Shown piece after piece: positions 10,963 to 26,200 of a stretch of 64,000 nucleotides of DNA. Source of the stretch: Corbicula japonica (taxonomy: Eukaryota; Mollusca; Bivalvia; Venerida; Cyrenidae); NCBI GenBank assembly GCA_038501625.1, contig JAZAYU010000169.1:186001-250000 (forward strand), written 5' to 3'. Position 1 is the stretch's first letter. The number at the start of each line of letters is the position of its first letter. Below the pieces are notes generated by a model. The model did not search any database. It saw nothing but the letters and a program-made list of their open reading frames with translations, and was not told where the DNA came from. A program made the translations under genes and the position numbers.

Positions 10963-11239
10963 ACTAAACATTGTAGACCAGCATATACTTATTTCAGGTA
11001 TGAGTTGCTTTGGTATATTGTTCATGAATTTCAGAGTTCTCATGCAAACGGTTTTTCTTTTGTTTTAGTATGTGCTTGGTAATTAGAGAATGAATTAGAC
11101 TAAATTGAGCTTGCAAACATTTACAACATCCATAGCTAAATACATTTCGTTACTAAAATCTAGGTGGCAATAAGTATTTCCCCCAAAATTCAATTTTGAA
11201 AATTTAGCCACTTTTCGCCATTAGCAATGTTTGCGGAAC

Positions 11240-12379
11240 CTTAAAAGCCTACTTCTTCCCATCTTCAACCAAATATTTACAGTATTACCAACTCCTCCAT
11301 ATAACATTATAAATGACATAAATAACATCTTTTTTTTATTTCATTTGGCAAGGAACAGTTAAAATAAAACATGAAGTTTTAATACAAGCACATATCCTAA
11401 TAGAAAAAGTAGAATTAAATAAACATAACTGTGGTAAAAATTATGTTGACAAAATGTTGCAAAGTTTAAAAATGAGTTTTGGAAAGATGTTTTAAAGCCT
11501 ATTCAGAGTTTACTGAAATCAAGACGAATAACCAAGACAAACAATTCATAGGTAATACACCACTATTTGAAAACCACAGAATTCTAGTAGGCAATAAAAG
11601 TATATTTTTAAAACATTGGTTTGATGTAGGTGTACATTTCATTTCAGACCTTATACATTTCCCTGTTGGTGAATTTTATACAATCGAAGAACTAAATGAT
11701 AAATACAAACTTAAAACAAATTCCTTAGAACTTCACGGTATATTAAATGCAGTTAAATTGTTTTTAAAGCAAAACAATAGTAACTTGAAGCAATGTTATA
11801 TTGAAAAACCAAATTATCCATCTTCACTGAGATACATTACAAAAGATGAGAAAGGGTGTAAATCAATGTACCAATCTTTCAACATTAAAAGTGTAAATCC
11901 AACAAGCCAACAAAAATGGTCAGTGATATTAAACTCAGAAATAGAACCTTCAGATTGGAAAATTTATTACCAGCTGCCATTCAAAATTACAACTGATACT
12001 AGCATACAGTGGTTTCAAGTAAGGATTTTACATAGAATTATAGGAACAAATTATTTACTTTATAAAATGAAAATCAAAGACAATCCCTTTTGCACCTTTT
12101 GTAGAAAAGAATTGGAAAGAATTGGAAACAATAGAGCATATTTTTTGGAAATGTGAAAGATCAAAACAAATATATACAAGCTTGAAAAACCGATTCGAAT
12201 CATTACCAGAAATAGATGAAACTGTAGCTATAATCTTTGGATTTAAAAACAATAATCTTTTATCAGAAAATTTGCTGTTAACATACACAAAACTGTACCT
12301 TTACAAAAGCAAACAGCTGCTAATTAATCCGACAATGGATGGATTAAAAAAAATTTTTGAAATTGCATTACAGTTATAA
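11240..12379 (+). pseudogene. LINE ORF2, C-terminal part
   Basis: After the foldback-containing insert the LINE continues with N-I-I-N-D-I-N-N-I-F-F and an F-x-W-Q-G-like segment. A block at 11479-12156 follows, then a frameshift into 12122-12379 with I-E-H-I-F-W-K-C-E, the His/Cys-containing C-terminal motif of L1-type ORF2. A poly-A tail is not clear; LINE similarity fades around 12400-12460. Confidence 0.7.
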
Positions 12380-12459
12380 TAAAGAAGCTGCTGTTAAATG
12401 TAACAAACTAGCAGAATTCCTGGTATTGTGGAAATATATTGATGTATTTTGAACAATAT

Positions 12460-14238
12460 ATATATTGACAAAACTTTTGCAATGTTTAAATCAAATACTT
12501 TTAAATTATGTCCTTTAGTCATTGTTGAATAAACCAACAAAGCGATAATTCACATAAACAAAATATTACACTTGTCATATAATTTAAATTTCAAATATCA
12601 GATAGTAATATTATACCAGTTTAAAGCTTCAGTCTGTTTTCCTCAAACCTTTAAATAATACAATGAAATATACAATTATATATTTTTTAAAACCTACCTG
12701 TGCTTAGAAAATGCAGTACTATGGGAATTATTGCTACCACTGTAAAAACATTGTTATCGTTTTCTTTGTGAAGCACTGGTTCTTGTGGATTTAATTCATT
12801 TGATAGATCAACTTACTAGTATAAACTAATTGCTAAAATAGCAATAATATTACAGTTTTATCATTTGTTTATGCTAAAACATACATTGGAATAAAAAAAA
12901 CACATGAATTTAAGAATCCAAAAATCTTAACCTATTAACTAAAACCACAAGTATTATGTGCCCATGAAAATAAATTAATAAAAGTACTTAATCTTTTTTT
13001 TAATATAAATTCAGGCCAGAGTAATTCCCTCATATGCTTGCATAAATGTTAAAAAAATTTAATGACTGATGAACTACATGTTTATACTCGACTTAACTTG
13101 CATATGAATAGTATTTTGTTTACAAATTGAGTTGTCTAAGGAATAAATACATAATGTATATTTTCTTTGAATGCTATATGTTATATGTATGCTATAAGTT
13201 ATGTGTAATAATGTGTTTATTACAAATAAATGGGGTTACCCTTACGGGGCCTGGAAAAAAAAAGACAAATTTGACGAGAGTCACGTTCTGACATATATAA
13301 TACATCACAAAGGGTTTGCACATGAAACACATAAAAATTATATACATTTACACATGTACAGGTCTGACCAGTCCAGGTCTGGTTCATTCTGGTAAACTCC
13401 TTGTAGTTATCATTATAGTCTTACACGATTTGGTAGATTCTTCCAGACCTGGGCTGCCTCAAACCTGAATGATTTCTAAACATATGTTGTTGTCTGATTT
13501 AAAAAAATATCAAGAGTTTACACTACTTTAAAATACATTTAATTGATCAGAAGCTTTTTGCATAACCGGATAATCTGTAATAATTCAATAATAGGTCTAA
13601 ATCTACACCTAAAAGTTTAACCTGGTCATATGCTCGGTATGAAGTGATCATGTGCGAGAATATTTTCCGTGTCAATCAGACCATTATGTATATGTTCGGC
13701 ATGAAATGTAGATGTGTGTCAGAAATGTTTCCTGTGGATCAGTCCGTTATTATTTGGACGGGATATGATTAAACTAAATTTTGTGATGCAAACTTTTACA
13801 GTTTTCAAGATATTGACTTGAAACTGAAATTATGCGTTCGCGTTTGTTATTTGTGCGAGACATATTTTTTTCATGTGGATCAGTCCATCATTTTTAGATG
13901 GAAGCACTATATCAAAATCTTATGACTCAAACTACTTCTATAGTTTATAAGATAATGACTTCAAATTATAAAACCTTCGGCAGTGAAGGTGTGCATGACA
14001 TATTTCTTAAGAGGATCAGTCCATTATTTTTGCAGGGGAGCGCAATTTGACAACTCTTCTAACGCGAACTACTTTAGGTGGTATTAATCACATTCAATGC
14101 TAGCTAAAGTTTTCGATTGGCGGCATGTTTGTCACCTACTAATTGGTTTTTATCAAGATTTATTTTTTCATCCACAACCTGTATATGCATGTCGATTCGT
14201 CAAAAGTACATTTTGTTTTATTATTAATAATTTTATAG
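12460..14238. other. AT-rich spacer with degenerate 150-bp repeats
   Basis: No gene seen. Between about 13650 and 14060 three diverged units repeat the phrase GGATCAGTCCATTATTTTT together with AAGATATTGACTTGAAA-like text at about 150-180-bp spacing. The rest is AT-rich. This is presumably upstream or intronic sequence of the caspase-fold gene that begins to be visible at 14239. Confidence 0.45.
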
Positions 14239-17200
14239 GGAAAAGAATGGCCAACAGATGATGAAGACTCATTGACAAATGTCAAGACACTGAACATTAT
14301 TTCTGTAAAGTGCTTTAAAGCAAAGGAGGGCAAGTTCTGCACAAAAACAGACGTAATTGATCCAATTAAGGTATTCCTTTCAAACATTATTATCAATAAA
14401 TTTATAAACCGTATGTTTTGTAATGGATACTGTAGAACTTGTCTCCCCAAGGATATACTTTTTAAATTTTACCTTGTCTATGATATGCAAAATTTATGTC
14501 CTCAGATCCTCTTTAAAAATTTTATTCTATTAGTTCCGCCAATTGTTTTCTCATTAAGGGCAAAACCATTCTTTAATCTGAGGACCATACGCCGCTGAAC
14601 ACGAAATGGTTCAGAACTTTATCTGAAAATACCACATTGAAGGTTCCATATGCATTCCAGCGTTTGGTATTAGTCAAAATTGTACTGTTAATGGTGTAAA
14701 TATTGAGATGCGCTCAGCCCGGGGCCAGGCGGTGTGTGCGGTTATATGCATTTCCATTACTGCCTATCAGTAACAGGCCCAATCAAACCTATCTAGCTGT
14801 CGTAGTGAATTGTCATATTTTTCGTGTTCGGTTGCTATCACATTTCCTTTTCATATATTTCATATCAAGATTCATAAAAAAGTGAAATATGCATATATCC
14901 AGCAGACACAGTATTTCCGTACAGCCAAAAAGGAGACCGTAGAAGAGAGCACCTTAATACAGTGATCCGTTTAAAAAAAGTCGTTAAAAACAAATAACGA
15001 AAGAGGGAACCTCTGGATTTACCGCCTTGAAACGGTCAGTGACAAACAAATTTGTCACTGTGGGTTTAAACCAGGTTCTAGAATGCACCAACCTCACACT
15101 TGCTCAACAGGTTCTCATATAAACAAACAACTGCAAACACACTTGAACCTCTGCTACTTTATGTTAATAATATTTTTTCCAACGTTTAATAAGGCATAAC
15201 ATGAAAAGTAAGGCAAAACATGAAAATCTGTACTATAAACGCCAAAAAACATCATTCTTTCTTTCGTTTTATAAAATCATGCTATTGTATCCTCTCGGTG
15301 TTGGCTGCCTGTGATGCTGCGTTTTCTGGTTGTGGAATTTCGAATATGCATACTTTAAATTATATTTGAAATATCAAACAAGAACATTCTGTCATGTGAC
15401 CTATGGTGTGGTTAATGGTATAGCGACGGAGCGAAAATACAATTCATAACTAATTTCCATTCCAGTTTTCCGAACTGTAGATCTATTTTTTCTTCAGCCA
15501 TTTATCAGGAAAGAATTTTTAATTGAATGAACCATAAGCTTTAATGATGTGAGCGCAAAGCAATCTTCTGCCTATGAACAAATCAGATAACATGCATTGT
15601 GTTAAACCGGGCTTATATGTGAACCTGTTGGGGCAAGTATGAAATTGGTTTTCCCAAGAACCTAGTTTAAACCCCAAGTTGCAGCAACTGCCCATCAGAA
15701 TCTCATTTTTGTTACTTGTTTGTGGTGTTTTTTTTAATTATCATTTATAAACTCATATACTCTCTTTCTGTACTTGTTGGTGTGTGCGGAGGCTGTGTTC
15801 TGTGTGTTGCTACCGCTTATGTCAGTCAAGAAATTTAAAGTAAACCGAAATCAACTTAATATTTAACTATTCACCGAAAACAGACAATGAAAAGAAACTG
15901 CGGGCTACTCACACCGAGTCCAATCGTTCAGTATAGGTCCCAGGAGGAGAACGCATGACTCATGTAACTGTCCGTGGCAACACAGTATTTACATAGGAAA
16001 ACCAACCCAACATTTACTTCCTTCTGGTTTTCTGAGAAACATGTAGACATCGCCCGGTGAACGAATAAAGTAGATAATTAATCTCTTTACAGTTACTATT
16101 ATAGTTAAATTAACTGTTGTCATATCATGATTTTTGTCTATTCCAGTCGATTTTCCGACAACGAATTATGGTCGAGCCGAAGAAAAAAGTTTCAAAAAAA
16201 TGTCAATCTTGTATGATTAACCCTACAGGTACGTTTAGGAGACAATAAGATTTCGATTTCAATTAGATTTCGACCCAGCGATAACAATAACAAATGGTTT
16301 GGCAACATGATGGAGTATTAACAATGAACTACGTTCTGATTACTATACTTTCCCGCGCTACTTCTCAACAAAAATATCATGCGCCGCGCATCGTGTTTGG
16401 TGTTTTGGTTGCAAGCCAAAATCTAACTGAAATCGAAATTTGTCGTAGTTTTAGTCCTTAAAATCAAGCAGAGGAGTCAGTACTTTGATAAAATTCTATT
16501 GTCATGACTAATTTTATCCGGACTTTTACAACAAAAGAGTTCGGCTTATAGACCAGTCGAAAATGAGGCGGCCGATTGTCGGGCTTCCTCGACAATTTCA
16601 GTTTGAGTTTTGAAGTTCGGTTTATGTATAAATTATTAAGGTTCGTGCTTTTCTGTCAAAACTTGGAGAAATGATGTTTTGTTAAGGCATACCTATTTCT
16701 TATACACATAATCCGTTCAATGCATATTTTTTGCTCTAAGAATAAAATTGAAAAAAAAGTTAAAATCATTAGTTCACAATCTGCAAGGGTTGGATGGCTT
16801 ATACTAAGCATGATGCATACTCTGGAGATTCCATACAACATTAACCTGTAAAAAGGCCCAATGATCGTTATTGGTGATTTCATTGTGAAAATTGCTATCA
16901 CAGTACTACTTAGTGTTGTTTTTGCCGTGTGGTGGTTGTACAAATGCTTACCATACATTTTGTCATTGATGTTATCGGTGACGTTCTTTGAAGGTCGTTG
17001 ACCAATATACGTATGCATGTTAATAGTACTTTTGCATAAATCTTTCGACCGGTTTTAAAATGCGTGGTTTCAATATCTCAGATTTGGATATTATTTAATA
17101 ACTCCAAGATAACGCTTCCCGCTTATTAATGTTTGTCTTTGATATGCAGTATTTACGGTGGTTAAACTACATGGACTTTATTCCAATTTTCGTCCCTTGA

Positions 17201-20200
17201 CTTTTTTAGTATAAATTAAGAGAATGGTGCGTAGATTTGGTAACAAAAGTATAATGGCTTAACCACAATTGTATTTATATTCTTAGATCAGCTGTCAACA
17301 GTCTTCTTACAGCAGTCTGCCTGTTGTTTATTCTTTTAGGGCAAATCGATTCTTTTATCTGGGGACCATGCGCAATTGAACAAGAAATGATTTTAATCTA
17401 AAAATAACGCAATACCCCAATGAACGTTCCGTGTTCACCGCCATATGCACACCATCGTTTTAGATGGGTCGAAATTATTCTGCTTACTTGTGTTAATATT
17501 GCGTTGCTCATGGGCATTAATATACATTTCAATAATTGTATTAACAGGCTACATCAGAGACAGAAATATTTTAATTTGTCATGCCCGGTGGCATCGAATG
17601 TTCCCTTTTCATCTATTTGTATAGATTTGCATTTGCCGTTTGTGTTTAAATTATCATAATTTATGACGTTTTATCGAGTTTTGTACAATGTTCTTTGTGT
17701 TATTATTAACCAGTAGACAAATTTGTTGAAGATTGTTCTTCTTCAACACTGTTTCCATGTGATACTTCATGGTTACTTTGTGGGAAGGCTATGGTTTCTA
17801 AATGACGATTCCTTATATGCATTTTCTCCAAGAAGACTCCTGGAAAATTTTATTGTTCCAGGTTCCGAGGCAGCACGCCAAGTGAAACATACATCGAATT
17901 GCAAAGAAACGATCAGTCTTTGCATTGCTTGTGAAAAAAACTCATTCCTCAACCCAGTGATTTGCTACTCTTGTGGAGCGAAAATGGAACCGATCATAGG
18001 TAAAGTATATAATGTTTTACTAGTTTCTAATAAATAATTAGGAAACTTTATAAGTCACTGCACAAGTACAAACATTCTGTAGGCTCGGTTTAATTAAGGC
18101 TGCTCATAGTCAGTATGAAATGAAAATTACTGCCCACTCCGCCTTGCCTCAGCGCCACACAGGATTTGAACCAGTTAGCAGTAAAATTTCAACCCACCCC
18201 AAACGACAATTCGCATCAAATTGCTAGGCATGTAAATTTTCGGCATTCGTCTACAACAATTAATCATAATAATATATTAACAGAATGACATATCACAATA
18301 TATTAAAAGAATGACAAAACAATGTAATTGGAGCATTGGTGTTGGGGGACAAAGGTTCATTGAACTAGCTCTAATTTGGAAACAACTGTTTTTATACTGT
18401 TATGAAAGAGATTTTATGTTATCTCTTTCTATCGAACATCAGGATGACATTATTACAGCCTTTAACAAACACTCGAGGTACCTTGATGATTTGTTGAATA
18501 TAGATAGTAACCATTTTCCATCTCTGGTTAATAAAATTGATCCTTATGAACTATAACTTAATAAAGCAAACACTTCAGATAAACAAGCAAACCTTCTTGA
18601 TCTTAATCTTTCTATTCATAATAGATATGTCACTACTAAAATATTTGATGATTTTAATTTTAATATAGTACATTTTCCTGTTTAAGATGGCGATGTTCCT
18701 CGTGTAACATCTTACGGGGTGTATATCTTACAGCGTATTCGCTTTACTACAGCTTGCATTGATGTTAATTGTTTTAATGAACGTTATCTTTGCATAACAG
18801 AAACACTTATAAAACAAGGTTATCGGATTCATAAATTAAGGAAAACCTTTTGCGAGTTTTATCGCCGATACCCAGATGTAATTCAAAAATACGTGTACAG
18901 TTTAAAATCACTATTGCAACAAGTCCACCGTCCAAACCATCCTTATCCCTCAAAAAGTATAGTTAAAGTATGCTTATATACTGCCACAGACAATGATTGA
19001 CATTCTGCATGGTTTTAAATTAGCATATTACCTCCAAGGGAAGTGATGCTGTGTAGAATTTTTATAGACAAAATAAATGACAAAATTTTATATACACTGT
19101 AAGGTTATCACCGTTATCATACATTGTATTTTCTAGCTGTTCTGTGTAGATTAAATTCGTGATACTCTGAAAGCGAGATATTGTGGTTAAAACTGAAAAG
19201 TTCATGAATGCATACTCGTTGAGTTGAAGCCGTTGGGACCGTAGATTTTATTTCGAGATATCGGAACTTCGACACATCCGAGTTGGCGCCGAAGCAAGAA
19301 TAATATATTATAGCTGTATACGTCTAGTGCTGACATAATTATTATTATATTTATAACATGTAAAAAAACATCATCATAAAGTTTCGGTGATTGTGTGACA
19401 TTGCCGTCGTCTTCTGTGTGTTGACGTCGTCTTTTGTTACTTAAGTTTTTATTTAAGGTAAACTATTTCAAAATAGAATTAATATTCACCTCATATTTAT
19501 TAATTTTCTTTTTGTGCCTTAGTCTTGCCAAAAATAATTTAGTAGGTTTGGATTATGTTTTTATATTTGTTGTCCTAAACGGATGAACTAATATTTTACT
19601 GGCCTGGTGGTCACCTTATTATTGTAATTAAATGTTTGTAGGTTCGCATTATTTCTTGTAAACCAAATTGCATACTGTCATAATGTTCCGTTTGATATAT
19701 ACCCAAGAGAACATATATATGTTTGGTGAAATTTTGTGTTTTACGCAATATTTTTCGCGCAAAACTCCTTTCAATATTACGTCATAATGAACATGCTCTA
19801 TAAACGTGGTGAAATGGCGGCTACATGTAGCTTGATTATTTTGAATGTTTGGACAGCCATTAGAGAGTTTTAAAAAAGCATAGTAAGTGATAGATAATTG
19901 AAACAAGAAGAAAAAATGAAAAAGTAAACTTAAAGAAAATTGTTTTATTTGGGAGTATAACATTTACAACTTTCCCATGAAGAAATAAAAAGTAAAATAA
20001 TTAAATAATGGAAGGTAATTTTTTTATAGAGATGGGGGTATGATATGTACCACCAACAACCATTTCTGAGGAAATGTTTGTCAGTCATGTATCCACACCC
20101 TAACCTCTCCTACCCCTGAACTATTTTTATCTCGCGCATCAACACTTGTTATCATTACACAGATGCCCCTACAACCCACTTTCCGCGCCTTAAGTTTGAT

Positions 20201-23200
20201 TCACTAAGTGTACTGGCGAAGTCAAGGAGCCACTACCCACCCACCATCGAGAACCACCCAACCCTAAAGAAATGGCTACCGTTTTGACTATAGGAAATAA
20301 AAAAAAAATGTACTTTTTGGTCGGGAAATGTGTTTCTACCTTTCACCCCACCCCTGAAAAATTGTTTGTCAGTTTGAGTGTAAATATTATTACAAAATGG
20401 AAAATAAACATGTGGAGGTGGGGGACATGGGGGCAGGGCAGAGCAGGGTAGACATGGGTACCACCCTGCCCCAAACCTGCAGAATATTTTTGTTAGTCAG
20501 GAACCCACATCCTACCATCCCTACCCTTGAAGAATTTTTTACTCAGCCTATCAACTTCTAATCATTATATAGATCACATGTGTCTGTATAATAATTTCAG
20601 GGGAAGTAATCTTGTTACAATGATCTGACATTCTCCCATCCCATTATTAGCTTGATCACCAATCAATTTAAGGGTGATATATTGATTCTGCTTTTTAATA
20701 TTATCTTTGAACTGAAATCTATATGTGACCATGACCATTGAAGGTAGGGTCATGGTTCACGCCGTCTCACCAAGAAGAACATTTGTGGCAAGGCAATCTA
20801 AAATTCCCATATAAATGACTGAAAAATGGTCAGGAAAAAGGATTTTTGTTAAAAATTTGAATTTGAAAGTTATTTTATGCCATGGCCTTTAAAAGTATGA
20901 TCATGGTTCATACACGCGACACTCCCTCTCACTAAAGGAAACATATGTAGTAAGTTATTTTAAAATCCGCGAATAAATGACTGAAATTAGTCCGGACAAG
21001 GAAAGTGGACGGACAGAATGACGGACGAACGGACGAAGAGCAAACCAGAGTAATCCCACCCCATCCCCTCCCGATAAACCGGTAGGGGGACTAAAAACAA
21101 CTTTGAGTCAAATAATTTAGTCATTGATATTCAATATGTTGTAAATTTGACGTTATGCAACAAAAAATATTCTTCTTTTCCAAAAAGTTTTGACATGGCT
21201 GATTCATTTTGCGAATGACATGGAAAAATATCAGCACATTGTGCACAATTTTTCAAATCATACAAATATGTTTTGGGATTTTCAAGAGAAAACTGTCACG
21301 ATATACGTGATAATTAAGGTGTTACCGCGCGTAAAAAATCGCGATCTAAACTATCGAGGGGGACCCTATGCGTTTCCATACCAAAGTTATTTCTGACATG
21401 TCATCTCCGGCCTTCTGTCGTTTGTTCGTTGTTTTCGATTGCGTTTTTCAACTTTTAACATTGATGAATATGAAATAAAATATTATAACTAACTCACGAA
21501 TGTCTAATTTTTTAGTCATTGCGTTTTAAAATTACATTCAACTGAAACATAGTGTTGGTCTTAAGTTTGTATTGTTGACAGAAAACTTATAATATATCAT
21601 CTGCAAGAACAAAGCTAAATCGACAAAATATAACCATAACCTATGAGTAATCAATTAAGCAATGCCTGTTTCTAATGAAGAGTACCTGAAACTTAATGTA
21701 GCTTATAAATCGTATTTAAAAAGTATTTGCAATATTGATACAAAATTAAGAAAACGTTATCAGCACGGAAGAATCAATTCGTTAACAAGAGCAACAACTG
21801 TTTGTTAACATTATCTAAGTTTTGCCACTTTTTAATGGTTTTAACATGAACATTTGAAATGTTAATACTTTAATACAATTGATACCGATGACACACAACT
21901 TGCCACCTGCCAAGTTACCAGCTGCAAAACTAAAGCTATATCTGACAAGAAGTTTGAAGTTTTTAGTTATTTTTTTCTGATAACTAAAATTTGTTGTTTT
22001 TAATATTTTTCGTGAAACTTGAAATGTATCAAAATTAGCCACAAACCTAAAATAGATATTTATATGGATAATCGTTTGTCCCTCATGTATAAAATTACAA
22101 ATGAACTGGTTCCTGTTGAAGGCATCTTTACTCCGTTTTTCCGTCACTCTCGTCACGTCCACCGATGGTCCTACAGGTTAATAACAGCAACCACAGACTA
22201 CTATAATAAGTACTTATATCGTAACAACAGTCACGTCATGTTGCGAAGTACAACTTGATCAGTGGAAATCGCTCTGCCATGTTGAATGAAACAGCACACA
22301 TGAAGCCATTTTTTAAATGGAAGTTCAAAGCACAGTCAGTCTATTACTCGTAGAAAGAGGCAGGGTTTTAATAGTTTAGTACTGTTTTTCGATTTTTCAC
22401 TGAATAATCCTCCACAGCTGTATTAGAAAATTTCAGCAAAACTTCCAGATTCATTTAGTCTTTGCATGCACCTTCGATATATCGGAATTTCTCTTTTTTT
22501 ATCTTCTTTTGTTTATTGATTATATTTAGGAATAGTATTACCTTAACAAAGGATATTAATACTTCAGTTCAGTGCTTGCTCTGGTTGACATCCGGTAAGT
22601 CACACGAAAGATTAAAAAGTGTGGAATACCTAAACGCTAATGCGAAATAGCATACTATATAAAAATAAGCTTGGGGTCTTTTAATTATATGTGTTTATTT
22701 CAAGTTGAATGTTTTTAAGGTGAAGGATGGGGTGCCCTATTGGTCGCGGGCAACGATGCTGATGATGACAATAATGCAAGAGCTTTCAAGAAAGACATGG
22801 AGGAAGTCAAAAGAATACTTGTATCCAGAGCCCCTCTTATTATAGGAATAAGGTACTTGATATATGTTTGCGTTCTTTTAAGTTTTGTATTTCAGTTTCT
22901 ATGGAAGTTGCAAGGGGACAAATTTATCATTATTTGAAAAATAAGTATTTAGACTAAGTATTAAAATAAAAAAGTGCATTATAAATATGGAAATATAATT
23001 GATAACCTAGTATGGATTTTTATAATTCTTTACCTGTTTTGCTCTTTCAGCCAAGAAAATGTACAAACAGTTGCAATGGAGAAACCTGGAAGTGGCGGAA
23101 TCGGGGAAAAGCTTCTACCACGGATTAAGGCGGCAATAGAAAAAGTAAAGAAAACAAACATTCACACACTGTTTGTATACTTTTCTTGTCATGGTGGTTA

Positions 23201-26200
23201 TAACGAAGATAACTATTTCCAGTTAGCATCAAAGGAAGAAAAGTTGACCATTAGATACTTTCAGAATATGCTAGCATCACTTTCAAGTGTAAGGAAAGTA
23301 ATTATAATACTTGATCGATGTTTTGCAGATGTAATCAATGTTAACGGCAAATCTGTTGTTCAAATAAATGCATCCAGAAGTAACGAATCTGCTCCAGTTC
23401 AGGGCGGTGGGAGTCCATTTACCAAGTTATTGATTCAGGGGTTAAAAGCAGAATCTGACGGAAAAGAATGTGATTTATTTCAAGATAAATGCAAACATTG
23501 TGAGAGCTTTCGGGCTACAAGAATGGACTATATTACGGTTGGGAGTTTGTTGGATTACGTAGCCGAACATATGGCGTCAAAATGTCACCCGGAACCGTAT
23601 TGCCTGTTTAAAGGCACATCAAATGACGAGAAGCTAGCGTATTACACTGAGGAAGAAGTCTTAGTTGAATTCAGGGAAAGAGAATACGGAAGAAACACGC
23701 AAAATATCAAACAGTTGCCAATTTCATTTTGTGAAAATATGGATGAACTCGGGACACTGCTGCTTCAAATGTTTAATAAAGGTAACTAATTTGTATTATG
23801 TGGTTTGTATATGTTTTATATGCTGTCGGTTTGATAGAATATAGAAGCATTGTTTTTGTCATGTGGCGGCCTTAAAAAGTCTCTCCGTACATTCAAATAA
23901 CGCTGTTATTAATTATATAGCCCTTTGAAGGCTTTTGAACACGATATTTATAAATATGTAAAAATTGAGTTCACTTAATCCGGGGCTATGCGGTGTAAAC
24001 AGTAATATGCATTTCCATTACTGCTCATTAAAAGGCTCGGTCAAACCGGGCCTGCAATATTTTGGCATTTGCCGTGTTTGGTGGCCTTCAAATTTCCCTT
24101 TTCATCTATTTTAACTCAACTAATAAGAAGTGTTAGTACAGCCATTATATGGCAGTTTATAATGAAGTTTATAATTATGGAAATGATCTCTTCCAAAAAC
24201 AATCATTGACAAAGTTTTTGAATGCAGACTGGAGTTAGTTCAGTTAGCCAAACAATGTTTAGAATTATAAGGCATGTTTTACCGACGGTCATAAGATTTG
24301 CATTTTGATTCTGAGGGGTTCTGCGATCAGGTTTCCAGACATTATCTTAAGCTAAGAACAGGCTGTTTTGCCCATGTGTATGTGTCTAATCATTTTATAT
24401 CTATGTCTGTTGAAGCGTAGTTAATGTTAATAACACTAGATTAATGGTGTGAGAACTATATTGAAGTTCAAAGAAATTATTTTATAATGATATGAAATTT
24501 TAATCAGTTTATAAGATAAAAAGATTGCTAGTATATGAATTGAAACACGACAAAATAATAAAATATTGCACTTAAACTGGATAATGACATAGAACAATAT
24601 GTTAAAACTATCTTCACGAAACATAATGTTTGCATAGAGGGTTAAATTGAGTTTATGCGCTTTGTTATTTATGCGCGTTTGTTTGTCCGTAAATAACAGC
24701 ATTTGGTCGTTATTGAGATTTTTTATAATTTTCTTTTTACCGATAAACGTGATTGGGAGGAGTGTGGTAAGCCCTTCATGGGAAGATTATCCAGGCCATG
24801 TTTCTTTTCGTTGGACGAAAATGTTGTTGCTATGAAATGTTGATTCTATGGCAATATACAGTGAAATCACCAAACTTAAAAACTGGATCTGGTATAACTT
24901 TTAAGTTGCAAAGTTATGTCCATGAGACTTGATTTGTAGAATAGATTACACTAATTAGACTGTATTCATTTTGTTAGTCCCCTATGAAATAAAACTGGCT
25001 TTTTCAACATATAAAAAGTATAGGCCTACATGCTATGATTATGAAATCTGGGATTTGTTTTGTAAGCAAATTTTATGAGTAGTAACCAGCCTCCCTCCAC
25101 CAATGTCAAGGTGACTGTTTCTTATTGTCATTCCCGATTCTTGTCCGTGCAATAACTTCGTTATGAATGAAGCACTGGCGCTTGGCCAGCCGCCCCACCC
25201 CCCTGCCAGCCCTTACTAATATATACGCCCTTGTTTATTTTTGTTAAAATGGTGTCAAATCACTAATATTATTCCATTCTATCAAAATATGCGAAAATAC
25301 ACCGTCAAAATCGTAGTTAAAAATGTATATATAATTGAATATAACCCTCCGTATTGTAGGAAAAACAGCCTCTCAAACTGGGGTAGGGTCTGGAGCCGTT
25401 CCTGACCATTATTCAATTATATACTATGATTTTGACAGTGTATTTTCGCATATTTTGACAGAATGGAATAATACTAGTTACTTGAATCCATTTTTACAAA
25501 AATCAAAGGCGTGTTAGTAAGGGTTGGAAGGGGGTCGGGCGGCTGGTCAAGCGCCAGTGGAATGAAGGGATTTTAAAGTAATATGACTCGTGTAATCACC
25601 AAAATAAAACAGTGTGTCGCGCACAACACCCAGCCCCCTAGGTCCATGGTTTAGGGCACTGTTACAAAAAAGTACATGGCTGGCTATAATTTTGCTATAA
25701 ACGTGAGATCACTATAACAAGGAAATGTTTGTTTTTATACGTAAGATTGTAGAAACTGACACATAACAAGAATTCGTTTTATTTTTCGTTTTATTATGAC
25801 CTCGAATGTAAACAAAAACAAAATTAAAACGAATTCTTGTTATGTGTCAGTCTCTACAGTTGACGACCGGATACTTTTTGTACATATTATTTAAAAAAAA
25901 TCTTAATCTTGTTTTGTCACAATGTGGCGTCTCTAGTCTGAGACGCCCAGTAATTCGTTTAGACAAAAAAGTTGTGGAAGCAGTATCGAAAGTTCATGGA
26001 TGAGTTTGTAGGTGGGAAATGAACCGCACTCCCGCACTCCGCTCCCTTGAAGTAAAGTTGTGAATCTTGCAAAAATTATTACTTTAAATCCTCTTGCTCC
26101 AACGTTATCTTCCCTTATTCTTTTTATAATGTATACATTCTCCAAGGCATACCTGAAACACTCCTTAAAATGCTTGAAACTTTATCACAATTTAACTTAT

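Larger units (their letters stand above)
3060..12460 (+). mobile_element. L1/Tx1-like LINE retrotransposon, inactive, with nested insertions
   Basis: Coding pieces in one orientation rebuild a two-ORF non-LTR element: ORF1 C-terminal remnant 3076-3348, ORF2 endonuclease 4168-5405, linker and RT start 8345-8690, RT core 10094-10818, and RT tail with C-terminal region about 11240-12379. Unrelated insertions separate the pieces at 5406-8344, 8691-10087 and 10819-about 11240. The RT lacks the expected Y-A-D-D region: around 10530-10545 the frame jumps from the G-D-P-L-S motif straight to the segment that normally follows YADD. Small frameshifts also occur (for example 12120-12160). The element is therefore dead. 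The order of insertion is clear: the LINE is oldest and the others are younger. Confidence 0.85.

Noticed and set aside
13060..13085. CTGATGA core suggestive of a hammerhead ribozyme
   Set aside because: No matching GAAA core or stems nearby; not linked to a Penelope element.
14272..14598. 108-codon ORF as a complete gene
   Set aside because: Only 14239-14370 has exon character; the rest runs through a GT donor into AT-rich intron.
22462..22650. Possible extra exon of the caspase-fold gene (about 22529-22590)
   Set aside because: It has splice-like ends, but its entry phase does not match the preceding exon; exon 17862-17999 joins 22720 directly in frame.
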